Shown: one piece after another, positions 34,301 to 42,545 of the stretch | Position numbering within the stretch: the first letter of the stretch is position 1 | Layout of the letters: each line of letters opens with the position of its first letter | Source of the DNA: Pseudoflavonifractor phocaeensis | GTDB lineage: Bacteria > Bacillota > Clostridia > Oscillospirales > Oscillospiraceae | Reading direction: 5' to 3' | Assembly (NCBI RefSeq): GCF_016901955.1 | Contig: NZ_JACJLC010000004.1 | Location: forward strand, 24,922-88,921 | DNA: 64,000 nt | The notes under the pieces: generated by a model | The model's input: only the letters and a program-made list of their open reading frames with translations | Databases searched by the model: none | Told to the model about the DNA's origin: nothing | Made by a program: the position numbers and the translations under genes

Positions 34301-34387
34301 GTGGTCACCGGTAACAACAACCAGATTCGCCCCAATGATCCCATCACCCGGGGCGAAGTGGCAAAGCTGCTGTACGCTATGCTGTAA
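31373..34387 (+). CDS. Secreted phosphodiester glycosidase-type protein with Ig-like and SLH domains
   Basis: 1004 residues. Signal peptide at 1-28 (KHFFRRAAALALAVAVTV...SASYA). Residues about 80-410 form a phosphodiester glycosidase (NAGPA-like) domain with VVSGVNGDWY near 100 and the family's end motif ALSMDGGGSTTIG, then RANSTAIF. Two Ig-like segments follow, ending near 590, then a beta-sandwich with carbohydrate-binding character (about 600-735) and S-layer homology repeats to the end (FGDMTGNWAEPYATFLYDQG, ITRAEFFALVARWM, ITRGEVAKLLYAML). A wall-anchored enzyme acting on phosphodiester-linked or uncovered sugars; substrate unknown. AGGAGG before ATG. Single gene with a strong bidirectional terminator. 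Confidence 0.88.
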   Translation: MKHFFRRAAALALAVAVTVTAVSASYALGWDVHTAQLPLSQGTSLGENIFWSDTYGDLRHEYYIAYTPNTDVTPTVAYGNKVLDRMTLSAMARNLESQGKNVVSGVNGDWYVLSTGATVGLLVTDGVIRATPYYKNAWAIGFNADGTAFIGQPTLTTTVTFGGQTYNLSGAINKVRKVTASDTTGGLTLLTSDFASKTQNTAAGVDVILSPVDDGTGAYATQPTIGKQVQYTVEQVLESTGSIAIPEGKAVLTMNGADKAEILAKLRALQPGDTVTLSVTSTDARWNNVDQAIGGTYHIVSNGQAVSGLPTERTAWTAVGVKADGTVILYTLDGKQNGYSVGCTLSQVAQRLIELGCVEALSMDGGGSTTIGATYPDGEGMQIVNRPSDGSQRANSTAIFLTTNLEPTGVVGSYYVTPTDDMVLAGASVQLSAAGVDTGYYPTAGNPVSWSVSEGGGTVNSTGLYTAGSQSGTYLVTASDGAASGSAWMTVVRTPATITVKNQSTGKQVTSLSLEPGQQVDLTASATYRTLALTAQDSCFTWTLDPSVGTVDANGLLTAGQSSGSGNLTVTAGDKTVTIPVTVASHIKTLDTLEGDLSAYISSATATASAETSLDYVHNGRQSLKLSYNVSDASASLSTSLTIPSGESWLGVWVYGDGSGNQLKATALNSQGQTSQFLLATLNFTGWQHVLVQLPAGTVSLSSLDISYGGIAGRQTGAIWLDQFTAANQQITDTTAPTVTVNVVGNQVTATVSDNFDRTIARENVTLTYDGDVLTASWNESTGTLTATLPAADGGYHRVTVTASDASGNLGRGSADRKPDPIPVSPFGDMTGNWAEPYATFLYDQGISQGTGGDTPLYQPGKNITRAEFFALVARWMDLDLESYADVELPFADTDEIPAWALNEIKAMYSLGILQGASGDGQLWANPMSTISRAEVMTILGRTLAQGYPAERLTFADAGSVPTWSLTYVRTLVTLGVVTGNNNQIRPNDPITRGEVAKLLYAML

Positions 34388-34393
34388 TCGTTT

Positions 34394-34435
34394 GAATAAG
34401 AAAAAAGTGCGCTGACGCGCACTTTTTTCTTATTC
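34394..34435. terminator. Bidirectional terminator (SLH gene / malQ)
   Basis: Perfect 19-bp stem with a TGAC loop. The A/T-rich arm gives a T run on both strands. It overlaps the malQ stop codon. Confidence 0.95.
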
Positions 34436-35920
34436 TTGCGGTAATCTGCCATAGAGCTCCATCTGCCGGTGAAGCTTCCCCGCCAGGGCGGGACTGTCAA
34501 AACCGGGCAGGGCCCGCCAGCGCCAGTTACCCTTGGTGGTGGCAGGGGTGTTCATCCGGCTGCCGCTCCCCAGTCCCAGCAGATCCTGCATCTGGGCTAC
34601 CGCCCACTTGGCAGGACTGGCCCAGATCGCCCGCAGCATACCCCAGTGCTCCCCCTCTTCCCGATCCAGATGGAGGTATTCCCGAGCCCGGGCCACGTCC
34701 CCCGGCGGACCGCTGGTGAGCCAGCCCTGGACAGTATCGTTATCGTGGGTACCCACATAGGCCACGCAGTTGACAGGATAGTTATAAGGCAGATAAGCCG
34801 CCCCCTCCCCGTCCCGGCTGTCAAAGGCAAACTGGAGCACCTTCATCCCGGGAAAGCCGGTACGCTCCCGGAGCTGGTGGACAGAAGGAGTGAGAAAGCC
34901 CAAATCCTCCGCGATGATATTCTTTTTCCCCAGGTCGTGCTCCACCGCCTGGAAAAGCTTCAGCCCCGGCCCCGGCCGCCAGCGACCGCCGGCGGCAGTA
35001 GTCTGGCCGCCGGGGATAGCGTAATAGCTGTCAAACCCCCGGAAGTGATCGATGCGCAGCACATCATACAGCCGGAACTGGTAGGCGATCCGGTCCACCC
35101 ACCAGCGGTAACCCTCCCGTTCCATCCGGTCCCAGTCGAACAGGGGATTGCCCCACAGCTGACCGTCCGAGGAAAAGCCGTCAGGGGGACAGCCCGCCAC
35201 CTCCATGGGGCGGAGATCCTCATCCAGCTGGAACTGCTCCCGCCCGGCCCACAGATCCGCGCTGTCCCCTGGGACGTAGATGGGTAGATCCCCCACGATA
35301 TAGACCCCGTGCCGGTTGGCGTACTCCTTCAAGGCCTTCCACTGGCGGAAAAAGAGGAACTGCACCCCCTTCCAGAAGGCCAGGTCCTCCTCCAGGGCCT
35401 GCCCCACCCGTGCCAGAACCGCCGGGTCCCGCGCCCGCAGAGGCAGCTCCCACTCGGTCCAGGGCTGGCCCCCGTGGGCTTCCTTGAACGCCATGAACCG
35501 GGCGTAGTCCTCCAGCCAGAAGCTGTTCTCCCGGCAGAAATGCTCAAATTCCGCCGGTGGATCCTCCAGCAGCCGTCCGCAGGCCCGCCGCAGCACCGGG
35601 AACCGACGGCGATACATCTTACCGTAGTCCACCTCCGCCGGATCGGCTCCCCAGTCCAACGACCGGTATTCCCCCGGCTCCAGCAGTCCCTCCTCTGCCA
35701 GCAAATCCAGGTCAATGAGATAGGGGTTGCCGGCAAAGGTGGAAAAGCTATGGTAAGGGGAGTCGCCATAGCCGGTGGGTCCTAAGGGAAGCAGCTGCCA
35801 AAGGGACTGGCCCGCCGCCTGCAAAAAATCCACAAACCGCCGGGCGCAGCCCCCCATGGTGCCCACTCCATAGGGAGCGGGCAGCGAAGTGATGTGCATC
35901 AGCACCCCGCCCCGTCTCAT
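34430..35920 (-). CDS. malQ: 4-alpha-glucanotransferase (amylomaltase)
   Basis: 496 residues, GH77. Transfers alpha-1,4-glucan segments and so works with glycogen/maltodextrin metabolism, matching the glgA in this window. Motifs: LPLGPTGYGDSPYHSFS near the N-terminus, the nucleophile region RIDHFRGFDSYYAIP, the acid/base region IIAEDLGFLTP, and YVGTHDNDTVQGW. GGGAGG sits upstream of ATG 35920. The start overlaps the stop of the upstream cca gene by four bases (ATGA), so the two are translated as a coupled pair. Confidence 0.96.
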   Translation of the reverse strand: MRRGGVLMHITSLPAPYGVGTMGGCARRFVDFLQAAGQSLWQLLPLGPTGYGDSPYHSFSTFAGNPYLIDLDLLAEEGLLEPGEYRSLDWGADPAEVDYGKMYRRRFPVLRRACGRLLEDPPAEFEHFCRENSFWLEDYARFMAFKEAHGGQPWTEWELPLRARDPAVLARVGQALEEDLAFWKGVQFLFFRQWKALKEYANRHGVYIVGDLPIYVPGDSADLWAGREQFQLDEDLRPMEVAGCPPDGFSSDGQLWGNPLFDWDRMEREGYRWWVDRIAYQFRLYDVLRIDHFRGFDSYYAIPGGQTTAAGGRWRPGPGLKLFQAVEHDLGKKNIIAEDLGFLTPSVHQLRERTGFPGMKVLQFAFDSRDGEGAAYLPYNYPVNCVAYVGTHDNDTVQGWLTSGPPGDVARAREYLHLDREEGEHWGMLRAIWASPAKWAVAQMQDLLGLGSGSRMNTPATTKGNWRWRALPGFDSPALAGKLHRQMELYGRLPQE

Positions 35921-36945
35921 GGAATCTTCCTCCCTTCCAACCTCTGTTGAGCCAGTTCCACCAGCACCTCCCGCAGGTTATCCTCCGGATGGTCCAGCAC
36001 ATGGACGGCCAGCTCCCGCTGGACAGCCCCGATCTCCGCTCCCTTCAGGCCCAGGGTGGCCAGTTCCCCTCCGGACAGGGCCAGCCGGCGGATCACCTCC
36101 AGCTCCGGGTGATATACCCCCCGCTTCAGTGCCCGCTCCACCGGCAGGCACTCCAGAGGGAAGCCGGTGGCCTGGCAGAACCCCCGCCACCGCGGGATGG
36201 GCTCCTGAGGCAGCTCCGCCAACCCGGTCAGGTCGGGGCAGTCCCGTACCGGCCACAAGTGAACCAACAGCCCCCAGCGCAGCAGCTCTCCTACCCAGGC
36301 CGGGCGGGGAGAGAGCAGGATCTTTTCCACCTCGCCTTTGATCCGCTCCCCCGATACCAACGCCATCCGCCCGGCGTTGCGGAGAATAGCCGCCCGGGTG
36401 TCCGGCTCGATAATATAGTCCAGCTTGGCGGCGAAACGCACTGCCCGCAGCATCCGCAGGGCATCCTCCCGGAATCGGGTATCCGGATCGCCCACACAGC
36501 GGATGATCCCGGCGGCCAGGTCAACCCTCCCGCCAAAGGGGTCGATGATCTCCCGGTCAGGCCCCAGGGCCATGGCGTTGACGGTGAAATCCCGCCGGGC
36601 CAGATCCTCCTCCAGCCCCACGTCAAAGGCCACCCCATCCGGGTGTCTGCCGTCGGCGTAACCTCCCTCCCGGCGGAAGGTGGTCACCTCCACCGGCCCG
36701 TCCTCTGTCAGCACAGTGACGGTACCGTGCTTCAACCCGGTGGGAATCGTCCTATCAAATAGATCCATGACCTGCTCCGGCAGCGCGGAGGTGCACACGT
36801 CGTAGTCCTCCGGCCGCTCTCCACGCAGCAGATCCCGGACGCATCCTCCTACCGGGTGGGCGGCGTGCCCCGACTGCCGCAGCCGTTCCAGACAGAACGC
36901 CACCCCCACCGGAATGGACCATAAGGCCATTTTTTCAGCGTTCAC
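35917..36945 (-). CDS. CCA tRNA nucleotidyltransferase / poly(A) polymerase family
   Basis: 342 residues, class II nucleotidyltransferase. The head domain carries GGCVRDLLRGERPEDYDV (GGxVRD plus the DxD metal pair) and RRDFTVNAMALG. The helical neck/body follows with GDPDTRFREDALRMLRAVRFA and SGERIKGEVEKIL. Adds or repairs the tRNA 3' CCA end. Shorter than the 390-450-residue forms that carry an HD-type tail. First gene of a minus-strand pair with malQ (4-base overlap). The promoter is in the cca-murC divergent region. Confidence 0.9.
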   Translation of the reverse strand: MNAEKMALWSIPVGVAFCLERLRQSGHAAHPVGGCVRDLLRGERPEDYDVCTSALPEQVMDLFDRTIPTGLKHGTVTVLTEDGPVEVTTFRREGGYADGRHPDGVAFDVGLEEDLARRDFTVNAMALGPDREIIDPFGGRVDLAAGIIRCVGDPDTRFREDALRMLRAVRFAAKLDYIIEPDTRAAILRNAGRMALVSGERIKGEVEKILLSPRPAWVGELLRWGLLVHLWPVRDCPDLTGLAELPQEPIPRWRGFCQATGFPLECLPVERALKRGVYHPELEVIRRLALSGGELATLGLKGAEIGAVQRELAVHVLDHPEDNLREVLVELAQQRLEGRKIP

Positions 36946-36957
36946 GGTATCTTCCCC

Positions 36958-37026
36958 TTGCTATTTGCCTATAATGCTTTATAATAGTTCTGGCAACATT
37001 ATAATCTGAAGAAAAGGGTGTGTAAA
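36958..37026. promoter_or_regulatory. Overlapping divergent promoters for murC and cca-malQ
   Basis: Plus strand: TTGCTA (36958-36963), 16 bases, TATAAT (36980-36985) toward murC. Minus strand: TTTACA (37021-37026), 17 bases, TATAAT (36998-37003) toward cca. The two overlap, so they may interfere. Confidence 0.65.
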
Positions 37027-37030
37027 CCCC

Positions 37031-38401
37031 ATGGAACAGACCAACATCCATGATTATATCGCCGCCGGTCATCATGCCCATCTGGTGGGTATTGGCGGCG
37101 TATCCATGTCCCCCCTGGCAGAGGTCCTCCACAAGGCCGGCATGAAAATCACCGGCTCTGACATGAACGAAAGCGCCACCGTGGAGCATCTGCGCTCCCT
37201 GGGCATCTCCGTGGCTATCGGCCACCGGGCGGAGAACATCCAGGGGGCCGAGCTGGTGATCCGCACCGCCGCCGTTCACGATTCCAACCCGGAGATCGCC
37301 GCCGCCCGGGCCCAGGGTATCCCCGTCTTTGAGCGGGCCCAGGCCTGGGGTTCCATTATGCGCGGATATAAAAACGCCCTGTGCATCTCCGGCACCCACG
37401 GCAAGACCACCACCACCTCCATGTGTACCCACATCATCATGGCCGCCCAGATGGACCCCACCGTCATGATCGGCGGCACCCTTCCTTTGCTTGGCTCCGG
37501 TTACCGGGTGGGCCACGGGGACACCATCATTCTGGAGAGCTGCGAGTACTGCAACTCCTTCCTGTCCTTCTTCCCCACCGTAGCGGTGATCCTCAACATC
37601 GAGGCCGATCACCTGGATTTCTTCAAGGACCTGGACGACGTGGAGCACTCCTTCCGGGCCTTTGCCGATCTGGTCCCGGAAAACGGCCTCATCGTGGCCA
37701 ACGCCGACGACGCCAACACCATGCACACCCTGGAGGGGGAGTCCCGGCCCATCCTCACCTTCGGCCTGGAGGCGGGGGACGTCCACGCCGCCAACCTGAC
37801 CTGGCACCGGGGCCTGCCCACCTTTGACATCATCTACCGGGATCAGGTCTTTACCCGGGTGGGCCTGCGGGTGCCCGGGGAACACAACGTGAAAAACGCC
37901 CTGGCCGCCGCCGCCGCCGCCATCGCCCTTGCGGTGTCCCCCAAGGCGGTGAGCCAGGGGCTCAACGCCTTCCGGGGCGCCGGCCGCCGGTTCGAACACA
38001 AGGGCAGCTACAACGGCGCCGAGGTGTACGACGACTACGCCCATCACCCCGGGGAGCTCCAGGCCCTCCTGTCCGCAGCCCACACCCTGGGCTATGAGCG
38101 GGTGATCTGCGCCTTCCAGCCCCACACCTACACCCGCACCAAGGCCCTCTTTGACGACTTTGTCCAGGTGCTCCGCCAGCCCGACCTGACCATCCTGGCG
38201 GAGATCTTCGCCGCCCGGGAGGTCAACGACATCGGCATCTCCTCCAAGGACCTGACCGACCGGATCCCCGGCAGCATCTACTGTTCCACCCTGGAGGAGG
38301 TCACCGCCAGGCTGCGGGAGGTGGCTCAGCCCGGGGACCTGATCCTCACCGTGGGAGCCGGGGACATCTACACCGCCGGGGAGGCTCTCGTGAACGGCTG
38401 A
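37031..38401 (+). CDS. murC: UDP-N-acetylmuramate-L-alanine ligase
   Basis: 456 residues. Adds L-Ala to UDP-MurNAc, the first peptide step of peptidoglycan synthesis. LVGIGGVSMSPLAEVLH at the N-terminal Rossmann domain, ATP loop GTHGKTTTTSM (about residue 120), IEADHLDFF in the central domain and YDDYAHHPGEL in the C-terminal ligase domain. The ribosome binding site is weak (AAGGGTGTG). Alone in its unit. alr, which supplies D-Ala for the same wall, lies 6 kb downstream on the opposite strand. Confidence 0.97.
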   Translation: MEQTNIHDYIAAGHHAHLVGIGGVSMSPLAEVLHKAGMKITGSDMNESATVEHLRSLGISVAIGHRAENIQGAELVIRTAAVHDSNPEIAAARAQGIPVFERAQAWGSIMRGYKNALCISGTHGKTTTTSMCTHIIMAAQMDPTVMIGGTLPLLGSGYRVGHGDTIILESCEYCNSFLSFFPTVAVILNIEADHLDFFKDLDDVEHSFRAFADLVPENGLIVANADDANTMHTLEGESRPILTFGLEAGDVHAANLTWHRGLPTFDIIYRDQVFTRVGLRVPGEHNVKNALAAAAAAIALAVSPKAVSQGLNAFRGAGRRFEHKGSYNGAEVYDDYAHHPGELQALLSAAHTLGYERVICAFQPHTYTRTKALFDDFVQVLRQPDLTILAEIFAAREVNDIGISSKDLTDRIPGSIYCSTLEEVTARLREVAQPGDLILTVGAGDIYTAGEALVNG

Positions 38402-38449
38402 TCTCCTTTTTTGCACTAAAGAGATAAATTATAGCACAACTTTCTCCTG

Positions 38450-38478
38450 TTGACAAGCCCGTCATTTGGACGTACAAT
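38450..38478 (+). promoter_or_regulatory. Promoter of the kal-like gene
   Basis: -35 TTGACA (38450-38455), 17-base spacer, -10 TACAAT (38473-38478). Confidence 0.85.
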
Positions 38479-38540
38479 AAGGGTATAAGCCCTGTCCCTT
38501 TTGTTCTGTTCTCACAAAATGACGAAGGAGTGGAATCGAC

Positions 38541-38942
38541 ATGGAAGAGAAAAAGTATACCTCGATGATCCGCCTGCGCATGTCCGCCAAGGACGCCCAC
38601 TACGGCGGCAATCTGGTGGACGGCGCCCACATGGTACATCTCTTTGGCGATGTGGCCACCGAGTTGCTGATCCAGTGCGACGGCGACGAGGGCCTGTTCT
38701 GTGCCTACAACAACATTGAGTTCAAGGCCCCCGTGTATGCGGGCGACTTCATCGAGGCGTACGGCGAGATCACCCATATCGGCAACACCTCCCGCAAGAT
38801 GAAGTTTGAGGCCCGCAAGGTGGCCGTCCCCCGGCCCGACATCAGCGATTCCGCCGCCGATTTCCTGGATGAACCCATTGTGGTTGCCATCGCCGAGGGA
38901 ACCTGCGTCACCCCCAAAAAATGCCAGCGCAAGGAACACTGA
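38541..38942 (+). CDS. kal: 3-Aminobutyryl-CoA ammonia-lyase-like hotdog protein
   Basis: 133 residues, single hotdog fold. The motif pattern SIRLRMS(A)[41 protein letters not shown] and [16 protein letters not shown] matches Kal of the anaerobic lysine fermentation pathway, which releases ammonia from L-3-aminobutyryl-CoA to give crotonyl-CoA. Crotonyl-CoA would feed directly into the bcd/etf step encoded at the window's end. None of the other lysine-pathway genes (kamA, kamDE, kdd, kce) is nearby; the gene is alone with its own strong promoter and terminator. A generic acyl-CoA thioesterase role is the alternative. Confidence 0.8.
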   Translation: MEEKKYTSMIRLRMSAKDAHYGGNLVDGAHMVHLFGDVATELLIQCDGDEGLFCAYNNIEFKAPVYAGDFIEAYGEITHIGNTSRKMKFEARKVAVPRPDISDSAADFLDEPIVVAIAEGTCVTPKKCQRKEH

Positions 38943-38981
38943 GTTTCCCTTTTGGATTTTTAAAGCGTCTAACCTTTACAC

Positions 38982-39027
38982 AAAAGCGGCAGAGGGCTGT
39001 CTGTATGACAGCCCTCTGCCGCTTTTT
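38982..39027 (+). terminator. Terminator after kal-like gene
   Basis: Perfect stem of about 19 bp (AAAAGCGGCAGAGGGCTGTC and its complement, TGTAT loop) with a T run. Confidence 0.93.
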
Positions 39028-39295
39028 ACAGAAATTCTTATATTCCCTGGAAGTCCTTTTGCTGGCTTACACCACGGCAGACATAGGCTTTAAACACGTC
39101 CAAAATCGAAGCTGGAAATCCGGATGGCATATTGTAAATCCGCCCATCAATTATTATAATGAAGAAAGATGAACTCATACGATCTATATCTTTACAGCCA
39201 AACTCGCTGTTACGGCATGGCGGCCGCCACGTGATCATGGGGAGAAAAGCGAGTCAACGCCCTGACAGAGATCAGCACGAAAGGAACGATTGTCC

Positions 39296-41446
39296 ATGCG
39301 ACATTTTGGCACGGTAACATACTATGATGCCCAAAAGAAATTTGCCTACATCAACGAAAACGGTACGGATTACGCGGTCACTACCTCGGTGGTCCAGTTT
39401 CTTCCTGAGCCCGACCAGCTGCTGAAAAAGGGCAACACTGTATATTTTTCCGTGGTTCAGAATAAAGTGCCCGGAAAACGCAATTATGCCCAAAACATTA
39501 CCCGTGTGGTGGAAAGCTTCAACCCCAGAGTAAAGCGGACCGAGGGAGAAAAAAAGCTGCTGGAGATTTTCCGCGCCTCCAGCTGGCTGTCCGGCTGGAC
39601 CGTTCTGGAGCAGCCCTACATCAACGGCTTGCACCCTGATTTTGTGCTGATCCACCCCTTCAAGGGCGTGGTCATTGTGGAGGTAAAGGACTGGAACCTG
39701 AATGACAGCACACGCTATCGGGATGGACAAGTGTTGGGTAGTGACGGGACTTACCGTGACGCAGACCCAGCCTACCAGTTGAACCGGTACGCCTCCTGCC
39801 TCAGCGGCCTGACCTTCCTGGAACCAGAAGGGCTTCGGGACCACATCTGGAACACCTCCATGTCCATTTACCATTTGGAGGACAATCCAAGCAACAGAAA
39901 TATGGTGCTGGACAGGTACTCGTTCTTTGAAAAAGTGGTCTTTTTCAGCAGACCAGACATCACCCTGGAACAAGCCCGGAAGTTCTGCCCCAACAGTCAG
40001 TTTGTCTGGACCAGGAATGAGGCTGAATATCTGCTTGACCGCGTCCACAACCGGTTCAGCGAATGCCAGGAATTCCCCTGGGCGCTCCGGCTGTTTGGAT
40101 ATGGGAAGGTGCAGGTGGCCACAAAATACTGCTCTGACGCTCCAACCACTCCGGACGGTACCAATCTATTTATCCAGTATCTCCGGCGGCTCACTTGCTG
40201 GCTGGACGGTACGGATTATGAGCGAGCCCGAAAGAAGCCCTACCAGCTAACTCAGGCTCAGCAGGCCCTGGCTCAACACGTCTCCAGAGCGTGCAGGGCC
40301 TGCGAAAGCGTGATCAGCTCCGGGAAATCCCTGATCCTGGCCCAGAAGGCGGCTGACGGGATCTCGGCGCAGCGGCGTGTGCTGGTGCTCTCCTACAATA
40401 TCACACTGACCAATTATCTCCGGGACCTCTGCCGTCAGCAGTTTACCGGCGACAGCCGGGCGTTCAATCAATGGCTACGCGTGGACTATTTCCACGGTAT
40501 TCTGCGAGATACCCTTTACGACCTCAAGCTGACCGTAAAAATGGAGGAAGGACAGGGGGCAGATGTGAATGCGGAAGAAAAAAACCGGGTTATCCGAACC
40601 TATGTCCAGAAGAGCATCGAGGCTATCTGCCAGTCCTCCGCCAAGGCCGACCTATACGGATACGATGATGTGCTGATCGATGAGGGCAACGATTTCTGCG
40701 ACTTTGAGATCGCCTTTCTCAAAAGCATGGTCTACAACGGAACAGGAGAATTTCTGGTCATGCACGATACGGCCCACCGGATCTATTCCAACCTGAGCCT
40801 GGCAGGTCTTTGGGCGGACGATTCGGCTACCCTGGGTCTGACGAAGTGCGCTTTGCCCTATACCTATTGTCTTCCTCACAGCGTCAAGGATCTCCTGGAG
40901 CGCACCCAGAAGGCTTTCCAGATTCCGGGGCTTGCCATGGAGATCGAACCGTCGGCAGCGGAGCTTACAAGCTACGGCTCCGCCCGGTGGTTTGACCAGG
41001 ATCCCACCCATTATCAGAAGGGCTTGTTGAATGAGCTGTCCTACTGGCTGAAAGAGCGTCAGGTACATCCTGAGGATCTGATCATGGTCACCGTAGATTA
41101 TCAGTCCGCCAAACGCTTGTCTGAAACCTTGAGGAACGCGGGGATCCCGGTACAGCTCTGTGAGAGCCTGCGCAACTCTAAGCAGGAATTCTGGGCAGGA
41201 AAAAACAACGTCAAGGTCGCCACCTACCATAATTTTAAAGGCTGGCATGCCCCCTATGTCATCCTGGTGCTGGATTCCGACCTCGCCCCCCAGGAAGAGC
41301 TTCAGCACAGCGCCGTGCTCAGCGCCTTTTACGTGGCCCTGTCCAGGGTCAAGCCCACTTCAGATACCCGCTCGTACTGTTTCCGTTGTCTGAATTTCCT
41401 GTCCGATTCGCGGCTTCGGCCCCTTGCCGCACTTTTTGAGCAATAA
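39296..41446 (+). CDS. Cold-shock-like/NERD/SF1 helicase fusion protein
   Basis: 716 residues from ATG 39296; a TTG at 39290 is an alternative. Residues 1-72 resemble a cold-shock/OB fold (GTVTYYDAQKKFAYINENG). Residues about 80-190 are a NERD domain (EGEKKLLEIF, HPDFVLIHPFKGVVIVEVKD), a nuclease-related fold. After 310 comes a UvrD/PIF1-like SF1 helicase: P-loop VISSGKSLILAQ (about 338-349) lacking the usual first Gly, DEGNDFCDFE (462-471) as motif II, and VATYHNFKGWHAPYVILVLD plus FYVALSRVKPTS as motifs V-VI. DNA repair or anti-phage defence are the likely settings. It stands alone, and codon use is less GC-biased than its neighbours, suggesting acquisition. Confidence 0.82.
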   Translation: MRHFGTVTYYDAQKKFAYINENGTDYAVTTSVVQFLPEPDQLLKKGNTVYFSVVQNKVPGKRNYAQNITRVVESFNPRVKRTEGEKKLLEIFRASSWLSGWTVLEQPYINGLHPDFVLIHPFKGVVIVEVKDWNLNDSTRYRDGQVLGSDGTYRDADPAYQLNRYASCLSGLTFLEPEGLRDHIWNTSMSIYHLEDNPSNRNMVLDRYSFFEKVVFFSRPDITLEQARKFCPNSQFVWTRNEAEYLLDRVHNRFSECQEFPWALRLFGYGKVQVATKYCSDAPTTPDGTNLFIQYLRRLTCWLDGTDYERARKKPYQLTQAQQALAQHVSRACRACESVISSGKSLILAQKAADGISAQRRVLVLSYNITLTNYLRDLCRQQFTGDSRAFNQWLRVDYFHGILRDTLYDLKLTVKMEEGQGADVNAEEKNRVIRTYVQKSIEAICQSSAKADLYGYDDVLIDEGNDFCDFEIAFLKSMVYNGTGEFLVMHDTAHRIYSNLSLAGLWADDSATLGLTKCALPYTYCLPHSVKDLLERTQKAFQIPGLAMEIEPSAAELTSYGSARWFDQDPTHYQKGLLNELSYWLKERQVHPEDLIMVTVDYQSAKRLSETLRNAGIPVQLCESLRNSKQEFWAGKNNVKVATYHNFKGWHAPYVILVLDSDLAPQEELQHSAVLSAFYVALSRVKPTSDTRSYCFRCLNFLSDSRLRPLAALFEQ

Positions 41447-41498
41447 GGGCAGACTCATTCCGTTTGTCATTCCCCATGCCCTGTCGCTAATAAAGTTT

Positions 41499-41534
41499 GA
41501 GCGCCCTGTCCGCTTTACAGCGGACAGGGCGCTC
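41499..41534. terminator. Hairpin between helicase and hemolysin III genes
   Basis: Perfect 16-bp stem GAGCGCCCTGTCCGCT and its complement with a 4-base loop between convergent genes. T content after the stem is modest on both strands. Confidence 0.75.
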
Positions 41535-41551
41535 TTACATTTCGACAGAGA

Positions 41552-42313
41552 TCAGGGTAACTGGATGATGACCTGATACATAAGCTGGAAGTGGAAGATG
41601 GACCCCAGCAGGATAAACACATGGAAGATCTCGTGGCAACCAAAGCGCGGGTTGTTCCGACCGGGCCACTTGACAGCGTAGAGCACGCCGCCGATGGTAT
41701 ACAGAATACCGCCGCCCAGAACCCAGAACAGGCCAGTGGAACCCACCACCTGAACCAGAGGCACCAGAGCAATGATGGCCAGCCAGCCCATGGCGATATA
41801 GATGCTGGAGGTGAGCCACCGGGGAGCGGACAGCCACAGCAGGGTGAGCACCAGACCAGCCAAGGCCAGTCCCCAGATCACACCGAAGAGGCCCCAGCCT
41901 ACCGCACCTACATCCCGCAGAGCCACCAGGCACACAGGAGTGTAGCTGCCGGCAATGAGGAAGTAAATAGAGGTGTGGTCGTACTTCCGCAGAGCGATCC
42001 GCCCGGCCACGCTGGTATTGATACAGTGGTACAGGGTACTAGCGGTGTACAGCCCCACCATGCTCAGCCCGTAGATCAGGAAAGATACCAGATGCCATGT
42101 GCTCAGCCCCTCCAGCAGGCAGCGGGCCACCAAAACTACTGTTCCCACGGCCGCCAGCGCCGCTCCCACACCGTGGGTGATGGCCGACCAGGGCCGCAGG
42201 CCGTCATAGGGGTCCCGTTCCTTTTTCTTCTTGACCGGCTTGACCTGACGGCTCACCGCCTGGGGATAATAGAACGCGCCCAGGTCTCTGCCCATCGCAC
42301 TGCCTTGATTCAT
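41552..42313 (-). CDS. Hemolysin III / PAQR-family membrane protein
   Basis: 253 residues with a 45-residue basic cytoplasmic N-terminus (VKPVKKKKERDPYDG) and seven membrane helices. Family residues are present: SAITHGVGAALA, SMVGLYTASTLYHC, KYDHTSIYFLIAGSYTPV, and HEIFHVFILLGS in the last helix, which together form the metal site of PAQR/YqfA proteins. Despite the name, bacterial members act in membrane homeostasis or as putative hydrolases. GGAGG is at 8 bases from ATG. Monocistronic; the 230 bases upstream are AT-rich and gene-free. Confidence 0.92.
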   Translation of the reverse strand: MNQGSAMGRDLGAFYYPQAVSRQVKPVKKKKERDPYDGLRPWSAITHGVGAALAAVGTVVLVARCLLEGLSTWHLVSFLIYGLSMVGLYTASTLYHCINTSVAGRIALRKYDHTSIYFLIAGSYTPVCLVALRDVGAVGWGLFGVIWGLALAGLVLTLLWLSAPRWLTSSIYIAMGWLAIIALVPLVQVVGSTGLFWVLGGGILYTIGGVLYAVKWPGRNNPRFGCHEIFHVFILLGSIFHFQLMYQVIIQLP

Positions 42314-42545
42314 AACCTCACCCTCCGTTCTGTGATAAAATGACTCCAGTTTTGTTTCCTCCTATAGTATACTTCTGATTCCATTATATTGTCAACGTCA
42401 AAAGATAATATAATCTTTAAAATTATATTACATTTTCTGTACATATTCCCCGTGGCATTTAGTGTCTCCATATTCCGGTATGATATACGTAAAAAACGAC
42501 TGCCGCATACTATGGCAGTCGTTTTCACACGAAATATGTACCAAC

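Noticed and set aside
36935..38416. 493-aa minus-strand frame
   Set aside because: Antisense of murC.
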